From CAYOMP01 sp964405075 (lineage in GTDB: Bacteria; Bacillota; Clostridia; Lachnospirales; Lachnospiraceae): a stretch of 5,223 nt of DNA. Under the pieces are notes generated by a model. It saw only the letters and a list, made by a program, of their open reading frames with translations, searched no databases and had not been told where the DNA came from. Positions 1-5,193 of the stretch are shown here, piece by piece. The stretch is taken from positions 1 through 5,223 of the forward strand of contig CAYOMP010000181.1 of the NCBI GenBank assembly GCA_964405075.1, given 5' to 3'. Made by a program: the position numbers and the translations under genes. Within the stretch, counting starts at the first letter, position 1, and every line of letters starts with the position of its first letter.

Positions 1-1
1 A

Positions 2-322
2 CTTATTGCATGTATAGTACAGGCGGCAGATACTATTTCAGCTGCTAGACCTGGTGCAAGAAGAGAAACATTAGAAACGTACACAAACAGATTAAAACAA
101 TTGGAAGATATTGCAAACGCTTATAAGGGTGTTGAAAAGTCTTTTGCAATTCAGGCGGGTAGAGAGATTCGTATAATGGTAGTTCCAGAACATGTAAGTG
201 ACGCGGATATGGTTCTTATGGCTCATGATATTTCTAAACAGATTGAAACTGAATTAGAATATCCAGGTCAGATAAAAGTTAATGTAATCAGAGAATCTCG
301 TGTTATTGACTATGCGAAGTGA
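2..322 (+). CDS. rny: Ribonuclease Y, C-terminal part (5' end outside window)
   Basis: This is the last 106 codons of RNase Y, the membrane-anchored endoribonuclease that starts mRNA decay in Firmicutes; the frame is open from the window edge to TGA. The visible part begins in the final helix of the HD metal-dependent phosphohydrolase domain. The run VQAADTISAARPGARRETLE is highly characteristic of the family, and its Asp (29-31) is probably the last metal ligand of the H-HD-D set. The C-terminal domain follows, with GVEKSFAIQAGREIRI and the conserved ending YPGQIKVNVIRESR. The N-terminal membrane anchor, coiled coil, KH domain and most of the HD domain lie upstream of the window. A TTG at 101 could be read as a start but sits inside the conserved domain. 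A strong terminator follows at once, so rny ends its transcription unit. Identification is confident. Confidence 0.96.
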   Translation, partial: LIACIVQAADTISAARPGARRETLETYTNRLKQLEDIANAYKGVEKSFAIQAGREIRIMVVPEHVSDADMVLMAHDISKQIETELEYPGQIKVNVIRESRVIDYAK

Positions 323-332
323 TAATTAATAT

Positions 333-375
333 AAAAGATAATAAAACTATGTAATTAGTTTTATTATCTTTTTTT
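333..375 (+). terminator. Intrinsic terminator of rny
   Basis: A perfect 16-bp stem pairs 333-348 with 357-372 around an 8-base loop (349-356), and the T run continues to 375. The stem is AT-rich but long and uninterrupted. It begins 10 bases after the rny stop and separates rny from the aminotransferase. Confidence 0.92.
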
Positions 376-550
376 GATGGGAAAGTTCTTTACTAATACA
401 ATAAAGGCACCAATTGTGCGTAAAGAGTTCGCAAGAAATTATTAAAATTAATGAATTGAAGTACTAATGACCAAAACTTGCAAAAAAAGGCATTATAAGT
501 TTGGATTTTTTATGTTTTACACAAAAATAAGAATTTATTTCAATTATATC

Positions 551-579
551 TTGCATTATTTGAGGCGTTATATTAGAAT
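551..579 (+). promoter_or_regulatory. SigA-type promoter for the aminotransferase
   Basis: TTGCAT (551-556) and TAGAAT (574-579) are separated by exactly 17 bases, each one or two changes from the vegetative consensus. Transcription would start near 586, giving a leader of about 90 bases before the ATG at 679. It is the only good promoter seen between the rny terminator and the aminotransferase. Confidence 0.75.
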
Positions 580-591
580 AGTGTAAGTTAG

Positions 592-622
592 TGTACGCGA
601 GAAAAATATAAATGTACGCGTA
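592..622 (+). repeat. Leader direct repeat tgtacgcg with TACGCG/CGCGTA hairpin
   Basis: The octamer tgtacgcg occurs at 592-599 and again at 613-620, a 21-base period, or about two helical turns. In RNA, TACGCG (594-599) can pair perfectly with CGCGTA (617-622) across a 17-base A-rich loop. The GC-rich motif stands out from very AT-rich flanks and lies just downstream of the predicted transcription start. It could be an operator pair or an RNA structure; I do not recognise the regulator. Confidence 0.5.
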
Positions 623-668
623 AGGTGGAAAAACATCCCATTTATATATTGGAACATTATACAGGCAT

Positions 669-673
669 GGAGG
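669..673 (+). promoter_or_regulatory. Ribosome binding site that fixes the aminotransferase start
   Basis: GGAGG lies 5 bases before ATG 679 (ttatt between). This favours ATG 679 over the in-frame GTG at 625, which would add 18 residues and has no comparable site. Confidence 0.88.
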
Positions 674-678
674 TTATT

Positions 679-1956
679 ATGAAAAAGTATGTGGAAATGA
701 GTAAGGAAGAACTTAACCAATTAAAAGAAGAATTGGAGAAAGAATATAAAAAAGCAAAGGAACTTAATCTTTCTTTGGATATGTCAAGAGGAAAGCCTGA
801 AAAAGCTCAGTTAGATTTATCAATGGACATGATGGATGTAATTAATTCAGCAACATTATTAGATACAGAGGCTGGAGTAGATTGTAGAAACTATGGAATT
901 CTTGATGGTATTCCAGAAGCTAAGAAATTAATGGCAGACGTTATGGGTGTAAAACCAGAGAATGTTATTGTTTATGGAAATGCTAGCTTGAATATTATGT
1001 ATGACACAATTTCTCGCTCAATGACACATGGAGTACTAGGAAGCACACCATGGTGCAAATTAGATAAAGTAAAATTCTTATGCCCAGTGCCAGGATATGA
1101 TAGACATTTTGCTATTACAGAGAGATTTGGAATAGAAATGATTAATGTTCCAATGAATGAAGATGGTCCAGATATGGATTTAGTAGAAGAGCTAGTTAAA
1201 GATGAAGCTGTTAAGGGTATGTGGTGTATACCAAAATACTCTAATCCTCAGGGAGTGGTATATTCTGATGAAGTTGTTAAGAGATTAGCTGCATTAAAAC
1301 CAGCGGCTGTTGATTTTAGATTATTCTGGGATAATGCGTATGCAGTACATCATTTATATGAAGAAATTGACATTCTTGAGATTTTAGATGAATGTGCAAA
1401 AGCTGGTAATCCAGATATGGTGTATGAGTTCTGTTCTACATCAAAGGTTACATTCCCAGGCTCAGGAGTAGCTGCTATGGCTTCATCTATTAAAAATATA
1501 GATGAAATTAAGAAACAGATGACAATTCAGACAATTGGACATGATAAGATTAATCAGTTAAGACATGTGAAATATTTTAAAGATATTAATGGAATTAAGG
1601 AGCATATGAAAAAACATGCTGATATTTTAAGACCAAAATTCGAAGCAGTAGTTTCTACTTTGGAAAAAGAATTAGGTGGTTTAGGCATTGGCTCATGGAT
1701 TTCACCAAAGGGTGGATATTTCATTTCTTTTGAGGCAATGGAAGGTTGTGCAAAGGAAATTGTTGCTAAGTGTAAAGAAGCAGGTGTTGTAATGACAGGT
1801 GCTGGTGCAACATATCCATATGGAAAAGATCCTAAGGACAGTAATATAAGAATAGCACCATCGTTCCCTTCACCGGAAGAAATGGCTCAGGCTGCGAACC
1901 TTTTTGCTTTATGCGTGAAGCTTGTAAGTGTAAATAAAGTATTAGAATCAAAATAA
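679..1956 (+). CDS. PLP-dependent aminotransferase, AspT-like (probable aspartate aminotransferase)
   Basis: A 425-residue fold-type I PLP enzyme, probably moving the amino group between aspartate and 2-oxoglutarate in the cytoplasm. The N-terminal LDMSRGKP (about 33-40) and NYG (71-73) resemble the AspT-like subfamily (the Corynebacterium AspT group, Pfam Asp_aminotransf) rather than classical AspC. Catalytic landmarks are visible in order: the cofactor-binding loop YGNASLNIMYD (99-109); Asn189 in SNPQG; Asp218 and Tyr221 in WDNAY, with Asp218 contacting the pyridine nitrogen; Lys256 in STSKVTFPGSG, the Schiff-base lysine; and Arg391 in NIRIAPSFP, expected to bind the substrate carboxylate. 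The usual GxR after the lysine is replaced by GSGVA, which I believe is normal for this subfamily. Length agrees with the family. It has its own promoter, and proC follows after 88 bases. Substrate specificity is inferred; alanine or another amino acid is possible. Confidence 0.88.
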   Translation: MKKYVEMSKEELNQLKEELEKEYKKAKELNLSLDMSRGKPEKAQLDLSMDMMDVINSATLLDTEAGVDCRNYGILDGIPEAKKLMADVMGVKPENVIVYGNASLNIMYDTISRSMTHGVLGSTPWCKLDKVKFLCPVPGYDRHFAITERFGIEMINVPMNEDGPDMDLVEELVKDEAVKGMWCIPKYSNPQGVVYSDEVVKRLAALKPAAVDFRLFWDNAYAVHHLYEEIDILEILDECAKAGNPDMVYEFCSTSKVTFPGSGVAAMASSIKNIDEIKKQMTIQTIGHDKINQLRHVKYFKDINGIKEHMKKHADILRPKFEAVVSTLEKELGGLGIGSWISPKGGYFISFEAMEGCAKEIVAKCKEAGVVMTGAGATYPYGKDPKDSNIRIAPSFPSPEEMAQAANLFALCVKLVSVNKVLESK

Positions 1957-1968
1957 TAAATGTAAAAT

Positions 1969-2003
1969 ATACCTCTGGCGTGGAGTTTTCACATCAGGGG
2001 TAT
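1969..2003 (+). terminator. Intercistronic hairpin, weak terminator or processing structure
   Basis: 1969-1984 can pair with 1988-2003 over 16 positions with one C-A mismatch, three G-U pairs and a 3-base loop. The structure begins 13 bases after the aminotransferase stop. No T run follows (tatgctagaa), so it is not a classical terminator. It could stabilise or end the upstream transcript inefficiently. Confidence 0.5.
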
Positions 2004-2014
2004 TATGCTAGAAT
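1986..2014 (+). promoter_or_regulatory. Possible promoter for proC (extended -10)
   Basis: TAGAAT (2009-2014) is preceded by TG at 2006-2007, an extended -10 arrangement. Seventeen bases upstream is TTTTCA (1986-1991), matching four of six -35 positions. It would drive proC and the NUDIX gene independently. The -35 falls in the loop and right arm of the hairpin at 1969-2003. Confidence 0.45.
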
Positions 2015-2044
2015 AAAGATAAAAATGTGAGGAGAATATAAAAA

Positions 2045-2842
2045 ATGGCTAATATAGGTTTTATTGGAATGGGAAATATGGGATATGCAATGCTGAAAGG
2101 TGCATTGAGTATTTTTGATGCTGAAGAATTAACTTTTACAGATGTAAGCTCAGAAAGATGTCAAATGGTTTCTAAGGAAACTGGAGTTAAGTTTTATGAA
2201 ACTAATCCGGAATGTGCTAATAATGTTAAATATTTGGTTTTAGCTGTAAAACCTCAATTTTATGATGTTGTCTTAAAAAGCATTAAATATGCATTAAGTG
2301 AAGAACATGTAATTATCTCTATTGCACCGGGAATTACAATAGATGATTTAAAGATAAAGCTTGGAAGTGATAAGAGAATCATAAGAGTTATGCCTAATAC
2401 ACCAGCATTGGTGGGAGAAGGTATGACAGGAATTACATATGATAAGGCAAACTTTTCTGTTGAAGAAATAGAAACAGTAACGAAATTTTTTGAATCATTT
2501 GGGAAAGTAGAATATGTAGAAGAAAGATTGATGAGTGCTGTTACTTGTGTAAGTGGAAGTTCACCAGCTTACGTATATATGTTCATAGAAGCATTAGCAG
2601 ACAGTGCTGTTAAATATGGTTTGCCACGTGATAAGGCTTATCAGTTTGCGGCACAGACAGTAAAGGGTGCAGCTGAAATGGTGCTAGAGACAAATGAACA
2701 TCCAGGAAAATTGAAAGATATGGTATGTTCACCTGGTGGAACTACAATTGCGGCTGTTGGAGCCTTAGAAGAGTATGGATTTAGAAATTCTATAATTAAG
2801 GCAACTGATGCCTGCTATAATAAAGCCGAAAATATGAAATAG
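2045..2842 (+). CDS. proC: Pyrroline-5-carboxylate reductase
   Basis: ProC catalyses the last step of proline synthesis, reducing pyrroline-5-carboxylate with NAD(P)H in the cytoplasm. The 265-residue length is normal. The Rossmann nucleotide loop is GFIGMGNMG (5-13), followed by AVKPQ (67-71) and VMPNTPALVGEG (115-126). The C-terminal helical dimerisation and active-site part has SGSSPAY (170-176) and the family signature around DMVCSPGGTTIAAV (225-238). The ATG has gaggag at 2029-2034, ten bases upstream, slightly long but acceptable. It ends 14 bases before the NUDIX ATG, so the two are almost certainly co-transcribed, either from the possible promoter at 1986-2014 or by read-through from the aminotransferase. 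Nothing is missing or unusual. The family assignment is secure. Confidence 0.97.
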   Translation: MANIGFIGMGNMGYAMLKGALSIFDAEELTFTDVSSERCQMVSKETGVKFYETNPECANNVKYLVLAVKPQFYDVVLKSIKYALSEEHVIISIAPGITIDDLKIKLGSDKRIIRVMPNTPALVGEGMTGITYDKANFSVEEIETVTKFFESFGKVEYVEERLMSAVTCVSGSSPAYVYMFIEALADSAVKYGLPRDKAYQFAAQTVKGAAEMVLETNEHPGKLKDMVCSPGGTTIAAVGALEEYGFRNSIIKATDACYNKAENMK

Positions 2843-2846
2843 TGTT

Positions 2847-2851
2847 GGAGG
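2847..2851 (+). promoter_or_regulatory. Ribosome binding site that fixes the NUDIX start
   Basis: GGAGG lies 5 bases before ATG 2857. The earlier in-frame GTG at 2842 would place this site inside the gene and lacks its own. Confidence 0.88.
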
Positions 2852-2856
2852 TCCTT

Positions 2857-3390
2857 ATGGCTGAAAAGAATGAAAGAATTGACAGAGAGTTGGTTTATAA
2901 AGGTCAAATAGTTGATTTTTACCGCGATACAGTTAAAATTGCCAATGGAAATATTGCAAAGTGGGATTTTATTAATCATAAAGGTGCTGCAGCTGTTTTA
3001 CCTGTTACAAATGATGGAAAACTGTTATTGGTCAAACAGTATAGAAATGCGTTAGACAGATTTACTTTGGAACTGCCTGCAGGAGGTATAGAATCAGGAG
3101 AAAAAATGATTGACTGCGCTGTAAGAGAGTTAGAAGAGGAAACAGGATATAAATGTGGAAATATTGAATTTCTAATATCTATAAAGACAACGGTAGCTTT
3201 CTGCAATGAGGCAATTGATATTTTTCTGGCTACCGATTTAACAAAAACTCAGCAGAATCTTGATGAAGACGAATATATAGACGTAGAGTGCTGGGACATA
3301 GATGATTTATGCCAATTAATATATGATGGAACAATTCAAGATTCCAAAACTGTTGAAGCTATTTTGGCATATAAGAATAAGGGTTTATAA
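2857..3390 (+). CDS. nudF: NUDIX hydrolase, ADP-ribose pyrophosphatase type
   Basis: A 177-residue NUDIX enzyme that probably hydrolyses ADP-ribose to AMP and ribose 5-phosphate, clearing a reactive by-product of NAD turnover. The Nudix box runs from Gly76 to Tyr98 and fits the pattern exactly: Gly76, five residues, Glu82, seven residues, then Arg90-Glu91-Leu, Glu93-Glu94, Gly97 and an aromatic. Glu93 and Glu94 are the expected metal ligands. Upstream, the N-terminal strand LVYKGQIVDFYRDTV (about 12-26) and the run LLLVKQYRNALDRFTLELPAG (about 55-75) are typical of the ADP-ribose pyrophosphatase subfamily, which dimerises through that N-terminal part. It lies 14 bases after proC, and the SpoIIM-like pseudogene follows. 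The NUDIX-spoIIM-xerD order matches Bacillus nudF. Substrate is inferred from subfamily features; another nucleoside diphosphate sugar is possible. Confidence 0.9.
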   Translation: MAEKNERIDRELVYKGQIVDFYRDTVKIANGNIAKWDFINHKGAAAVLPVTNDGKLLLVKQYRNALDRFTLELPAGGIESGEKMIDCAVRELEEETGYKCGNIEFLISIKTTVAFCNEAIDIFLATDLTKTQQNLDEDEYIDVECWDIDDLCQLIYDGTIQDSKTVEAILAYKNKGL

Positions 3391-3437
3391 AATATAAAAT
3401 AAGGGTAGCATTAACTATCTGAGTATTGCATAAAATG

Positions 3438-3492
3438 AAGAGAAAAGATTGAAGGGATTTATAAATGAAAAAATCTAACAAGCTTTTCTCTT
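3438..3492 (+). repeat. 10-bp inverted repeat enclosing the SpoIIM-like start
   Basis: aagagaaaag (3438-3447) is perfectly complementary to cttttctctt (3483-3492). The 35-base loop contains both the ribosome binding site gaaggga (3451-3457) and ATG 3465. It could affect translation of the broken gene, but the arms are purine/pyrimidine tracts that can arise by chance in such AT-rich DNA. Confidence 0.4.
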
Positions 3493-3986
3493 ATTGTTTT
3501 TTCATAGGAGCAATATTGGGAGGAGCAATATGCAAATTCTTTTTATTAAGAAATGATATATAGTTAAGTGGATTTAGCGTATATTTTATTGAAAAGATAG
3601 TAACAAGCAATATAGATTTCATAGATTACTTAGTATATCTGGTCTTATTTAGGGGGAAATTTTTTCTGCTTTTTTATATATTAGCAAAAATAAAGTATTC
3701 AAAGTTTTTTTGTAGTTGTATATTTGCAGGTCTGGGATTGAATTTAGGCATTGGTTTCATGGCTATTACCGGAAAATACGAAATGTATGGCATATTAATT
3801 TTTTTAACATCAATTTTACCTCAGTGGATAGTTTATTTGAACTTTTTGAAAAAGATTGCATTAAATGAGCAAAAGAGTATGAAAGAGTGGTTGATGCAGT
3901 TTATTTATGTGGCTGTAGCTATAGTATGGGAAGGAAAGATAAGCGTGGAAATATTAAAATTAGTTTGGTCTTTTTATAAAAAATAA
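3465..3986 (+). pseudogene. spoIIM: SpoIIM-like sporulation membrane protein, interrupted by in-frame TAG
   Basis: ATG 3465 has gaaggga seven bases upstream and opens a frame of 173 codons, broken only by TAG at 3561-3563 (codon 33). Before the stop is one hydrophobic segment (about 8-28). After it the same frame stays open for 140 codons with about four more hydrophobic stretches, the motif SILPQW (116-121), and a C-terminal segment containing AIVWEGKIS (152-160). That layout, five membrane segments with LPQ before the fourth loop, fits the short SpoIIM-like proteins of Lachnospiraceae. SpoIIM acts with SpoIID and SpoIIP in peptidoglycan hydrolysis during forespore engulfment. Its place between NUDIX and xerD supports the name. 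TAG is an ordinary stop here, since proC and xerD both end in it, so general recoding is unlikely. No well-placed restart follows. A true recent mutation is most likely; a base-call error or read-through remain possible. Confidence 0.66.
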
Positions 3987-4000
3987 ATTTAAAATAAATT

Positions 4001-4036
4001 TTAACAAAATATTACAATATATTGTATTTTTGTTAA
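4001..4036 (+). repeat. 36-base imperfect palindrome downstream of the SpoIIM-like gene
   Basis: ttaacaaaa (4001-4009) pairs with ttttgttaa (4028-4036), and inside it tacaatatattgta (4013-4026) is a perfect 14-base palindrome. It starts 14 bases after the pseudogene stop. It could be a weak AT-only terminator, as no GC pairs cluster at the base and no separate T run follows, or a protein-binding site upstream of xerD. Confidence 0.4.
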
Positions 4037-4082
4037 TAATATGTGGGAATATGTTGTATTTCGTCAAAGTGACTAAAAAAAC

Positions 4083-4120
4083 ATAAGAAAATTGTGTTTG
4101 ATTTTATGGCATTTTCTTAT
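4083..4120 (+). repeat. 10-bp inverted repeat overlapping the xerD promoter
   Basis: ataagaaaat (4083-4092) is perfectly complementary to attttcttat (4111-4120). The left arm lies just upstream of the -35 and the right arm ends immediately before the -10 of the promoter at 4098-4126. This position would suit an operator, although the arms are 28 bases apart centre to centre and AT-rich. Confidence 0.42.
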
Positions 4121-4126
4121 TATAAT
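4098..4126 (+). promoter_or_regulatory. SigA-type promoter for xerD
   Basis: TTGATT (4098-4103) and a perfect TATAAT (4121-4126) are separated by exactly 17 bases. Transcription would begin near 4133, leaving an untranslated leader of about 84 bases. This makes xerD an independent transcription unit even though it follows the NUDIX and SpoIIM-like genes. Confidence 0.82.
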
Positions 4127-4175
4127 ACAACATATAATAAATTTGTAACATTTTATTAATGAGTCAGGGGATGTG

Positions 4176-4190
4176 CAGAATAGTTTTCTG
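4176..4190 (+). other. Small hairpin in the xerD leader
   Basis: cagaa (4176-4180) pairs with ttctg (4186-4190) around tagtt, extendable by two G-U pairs. It lies between an AGGGG (4166-4170) and the purine run at 4196-4203. It may matter for translation because the xerD start has an unusually distant ribosome binding site. Confidence 0.3.
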
Positions 4191-4216
4191 TGATAGAAAG
4201 GGAATGGACTTACAAT

Positions 4217-5101
4217 ATGGAACACGATATAGCAGAATTTATGGAATATTTGCATAATGTGAAAAAGACATCAAATAATACTGAACTTTCCTATCGAAGA
4301 GATTTAACTAAACTAAGAGTATATTTGGAAGAACATGGTATTAACAGTGTGGAACAGGTTACATATACTAACTTGAGTGCGTATATATTGGAATTAGAGA
4401 AGAAAAATTTTGCAATTGCAACAATTTCAAGAAACATCGCATCAATAAAAGGCTTCTTTTCGTATTTGTTTAAACAAAGAAAAATAGAAAGTGATGTGGC
4501 TGAGTTATTGAAAGCACCGGTAGTTGAAAAAAAGGTGCCAGACATTCTTACAATTGATGAAGTGAATAAATTATTAGAACAGCCTAATAATAAAACGTCG
4601 AAAGATATAAGAGATAAAGCAATGTTAGAGTTAATATATGCTACAGGAATGCGTGTAACAGAACTGATTTCATTAAAGGTTACAGATGTTGATTTGAAGA
4701 TGGGATACATTATATGTCATGATAAGAACAAGGAAAGAGCAATTCCTTTTGGGAATATTACAAAGGCTGCTTTGGAAGAATATATTAATGTTGCGAGACC
4801 ATCATTAATTGATGACTCACAAAATCAAATTTTGTTTACGAATTGCTCTGGAAAACCAATGAGTAGACAGGGCTTTTGGAAACTAATTAAGTATTATGCG
4901 CAAAAAGCTGAGATTGATAAAGATATAACACCCCACACATTAAGACATTCTTTTGCAGCACATTTAGTTAGCAATGGTGCTGATTTGAAGTCAGTACAGG
5001 AAATGTTGGGACATTCTGATATTTCAACAACACAAGTGTATGCACAATTGAATAATAAAAAAATTAGAGAAGTATATAAAAAAGCCCATCCGAGAGGATA
5101 G
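4217..5101 (+). CDS. xerD: Site-specific tyrosine recombinase XerD
   Basis: XerD works with XerC at the dif site, under FtsK control, to resolve chromosome dimers before division. The 294-residue length is typical. The N-terminal DNA-binding domain spans about 1-88 (TSNNTELSYRRDL, 18-30, is family-typical) and the catalytic domain starts near 108. Catalytic residues visible are Arg146 in ATGMRVTEL, His240 and Arg243 in HTLRH, His266 in LGHSDISTT and nucleophile Tyr275 in QVYAQL. In the hairpin CHDKNKERAIPFG the usual GKGxKER lysine position holds Asp169, with Lys170 next to it and Lys172 in KER. The C-terminus KKAHPRG is the classic XerD ending. ATG 4217 is chosen because MEHDIAEFMEYL matches family N-termini; the nearest purine run (4196-4203) is 13 bases away. 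GTG 4190 is the only other in-frame start. XerD rather than XerC is favoured by context next to spoIIM. Confidence 0.94.
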   Translation: MEHDIAEFMEYLHNVKKTSNNTELSYRRDLTKLRVYLEEHGINSVEQVTYTNLSAYILELEKKNFAIATISRNIASIKGFFSYLFKQRKIESDVAELLKAPVVEKKVPDILTIDEVNKLLEQPNNKTSKDIRDKAMLELIYATGMRVTELISLKVTDVDLKMGYIICHDKNKERAIPFGNITKAALEEYINVARPSLIDDSQNQILFTNCSGKPMSRQGFWKLIKYYAQKAEIDKDITPHTLRHSFAAHLVSNGADLKSVQEMLGHSDISTTQVYAQLNNKKIREVYKKAHPRG

Positions 5102-5108
5102 GCTTTTT
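5079..5108 (+). terminator. Terminator overlapping the xerD stop, probably bidirectional
   Basis: 5079-5091 pairs with 5096-5108 around the loop gaga, 13 positions with one C-A mismatch, and a T run forms the 3' side. The stem includes the last codons and the TAG of xerD. An A run precedes the stem (5075-5083 region), so it can also stop transcription coming from the right on the minus strand. Confidence 0.87.
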
Positions 5109-5115
5109 CCTTTTA

Positions 5116-5168
5116 CGCGAGCAACGAGGAATAATTATGTTTACATAGTTTTTCGACGAGCGCAACGA
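5116..5168 (+). repeat. Two copies of a GC-rich cgag..caacga motif
   Basis: cgagcaacga (5118-5127) and cgagcgcaacga (5157-5168) share cgag and caacga, differing by a CG insertion. Both follow T-rich stretches and stand out in AT-rich DNA. The acgcgag at 5115-5121 also resembles the leader sequence near 595-601. Possibly a dispersed intergenic repeat of this genome. Confidence 0.35.
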
Positions 5169-5193
5169 AAGAAACTCACAAAGCATGTTTCTT
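5169..5193. repeat. Small inverted repeat aagaaac/gtttctt
   Basis: aagaaac (5169-5175) is complementary to gtttctt (5187-5193) across 11 bases, directly followed by TATAAT (5193-5198). I find no good -35 for that hexamer, so I do not call a promoter. The rest of 5102-5223 shows no gene on either strand. Confidence 0.3.

Larger units (their letters stand above)
376..678 (+). other. Intergenic region upstream of the aminotransferase
   Basis: Together with the rny terminator this is a 356-base gap without a convincing gene. From 376 to about 545 I see no ORF, RNA gene or clear promoter, only a weak nested inverted repeat (ctttac 388-393 with gtaaag 420-425, and gcac 407-410 with gtgc 416-419). 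The second half carries the promoter at 551-579, a leader with a repeated tgtacgcg, and the ribosome binding site of the next gene. Confidence 0.7.

Noticed and set aside
388..425. Structured RNA or riboswitch between rny and the aminotransferase
   Set aside because: The nested repeat needs a 13-base bulge and short stems; I recognise no T-box or riboswitch core, and it lies upstream of the predicted transcription start.
625..678. N-terminal extension of the aminotransferase from GTG 625
   Set aside because: The GGAGG at 669-673 points to ATG 679, and the added 18 residues do not look like the family.
2976..3206. Minus-strand open frame of 76 codons inside the NUDIX gene
   Set aside because: It is the reverse complement of the conserved Nudix box region, with no family resemblance or ribosome binding site.
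3561..3563. Pyrrolysine insertion or general TAG recoding
   Set aside because: proC and xerD end in TAG right at their expected C-termini, and SpoIIM is not a known pyrrolysine protein.
3738..3986. A separate 82-residue membrane protein starting at TTG 3738
   Set aside because: The same frame is open from just after TAG 3561 and no ribosome binding site precedes 3738; it is the tail of the broken spoIIM-like gene.
4073..4255. Minus-strand open frame of 60 codons across the xerD promoter and start
   Set aside because: Its sequence is Phe/Ile/Lys/Cys-rich as expected from AT-rich noncoding DNA, and it overlaps the xerD promoter and 5' end.
4159..4257. A real 32-residue peptide gene before xerD
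   Set aside because: No ribosome binding site before ATG 4159 and no recognisable product; kept only as part of the start-site finding.
4291..4710. Minus-strand open frame of 139 codons inside xerD
   Set aside because: It lies fully opposite the strongly conserved xerD coding sequence and has a composition expected of a shadow frame.
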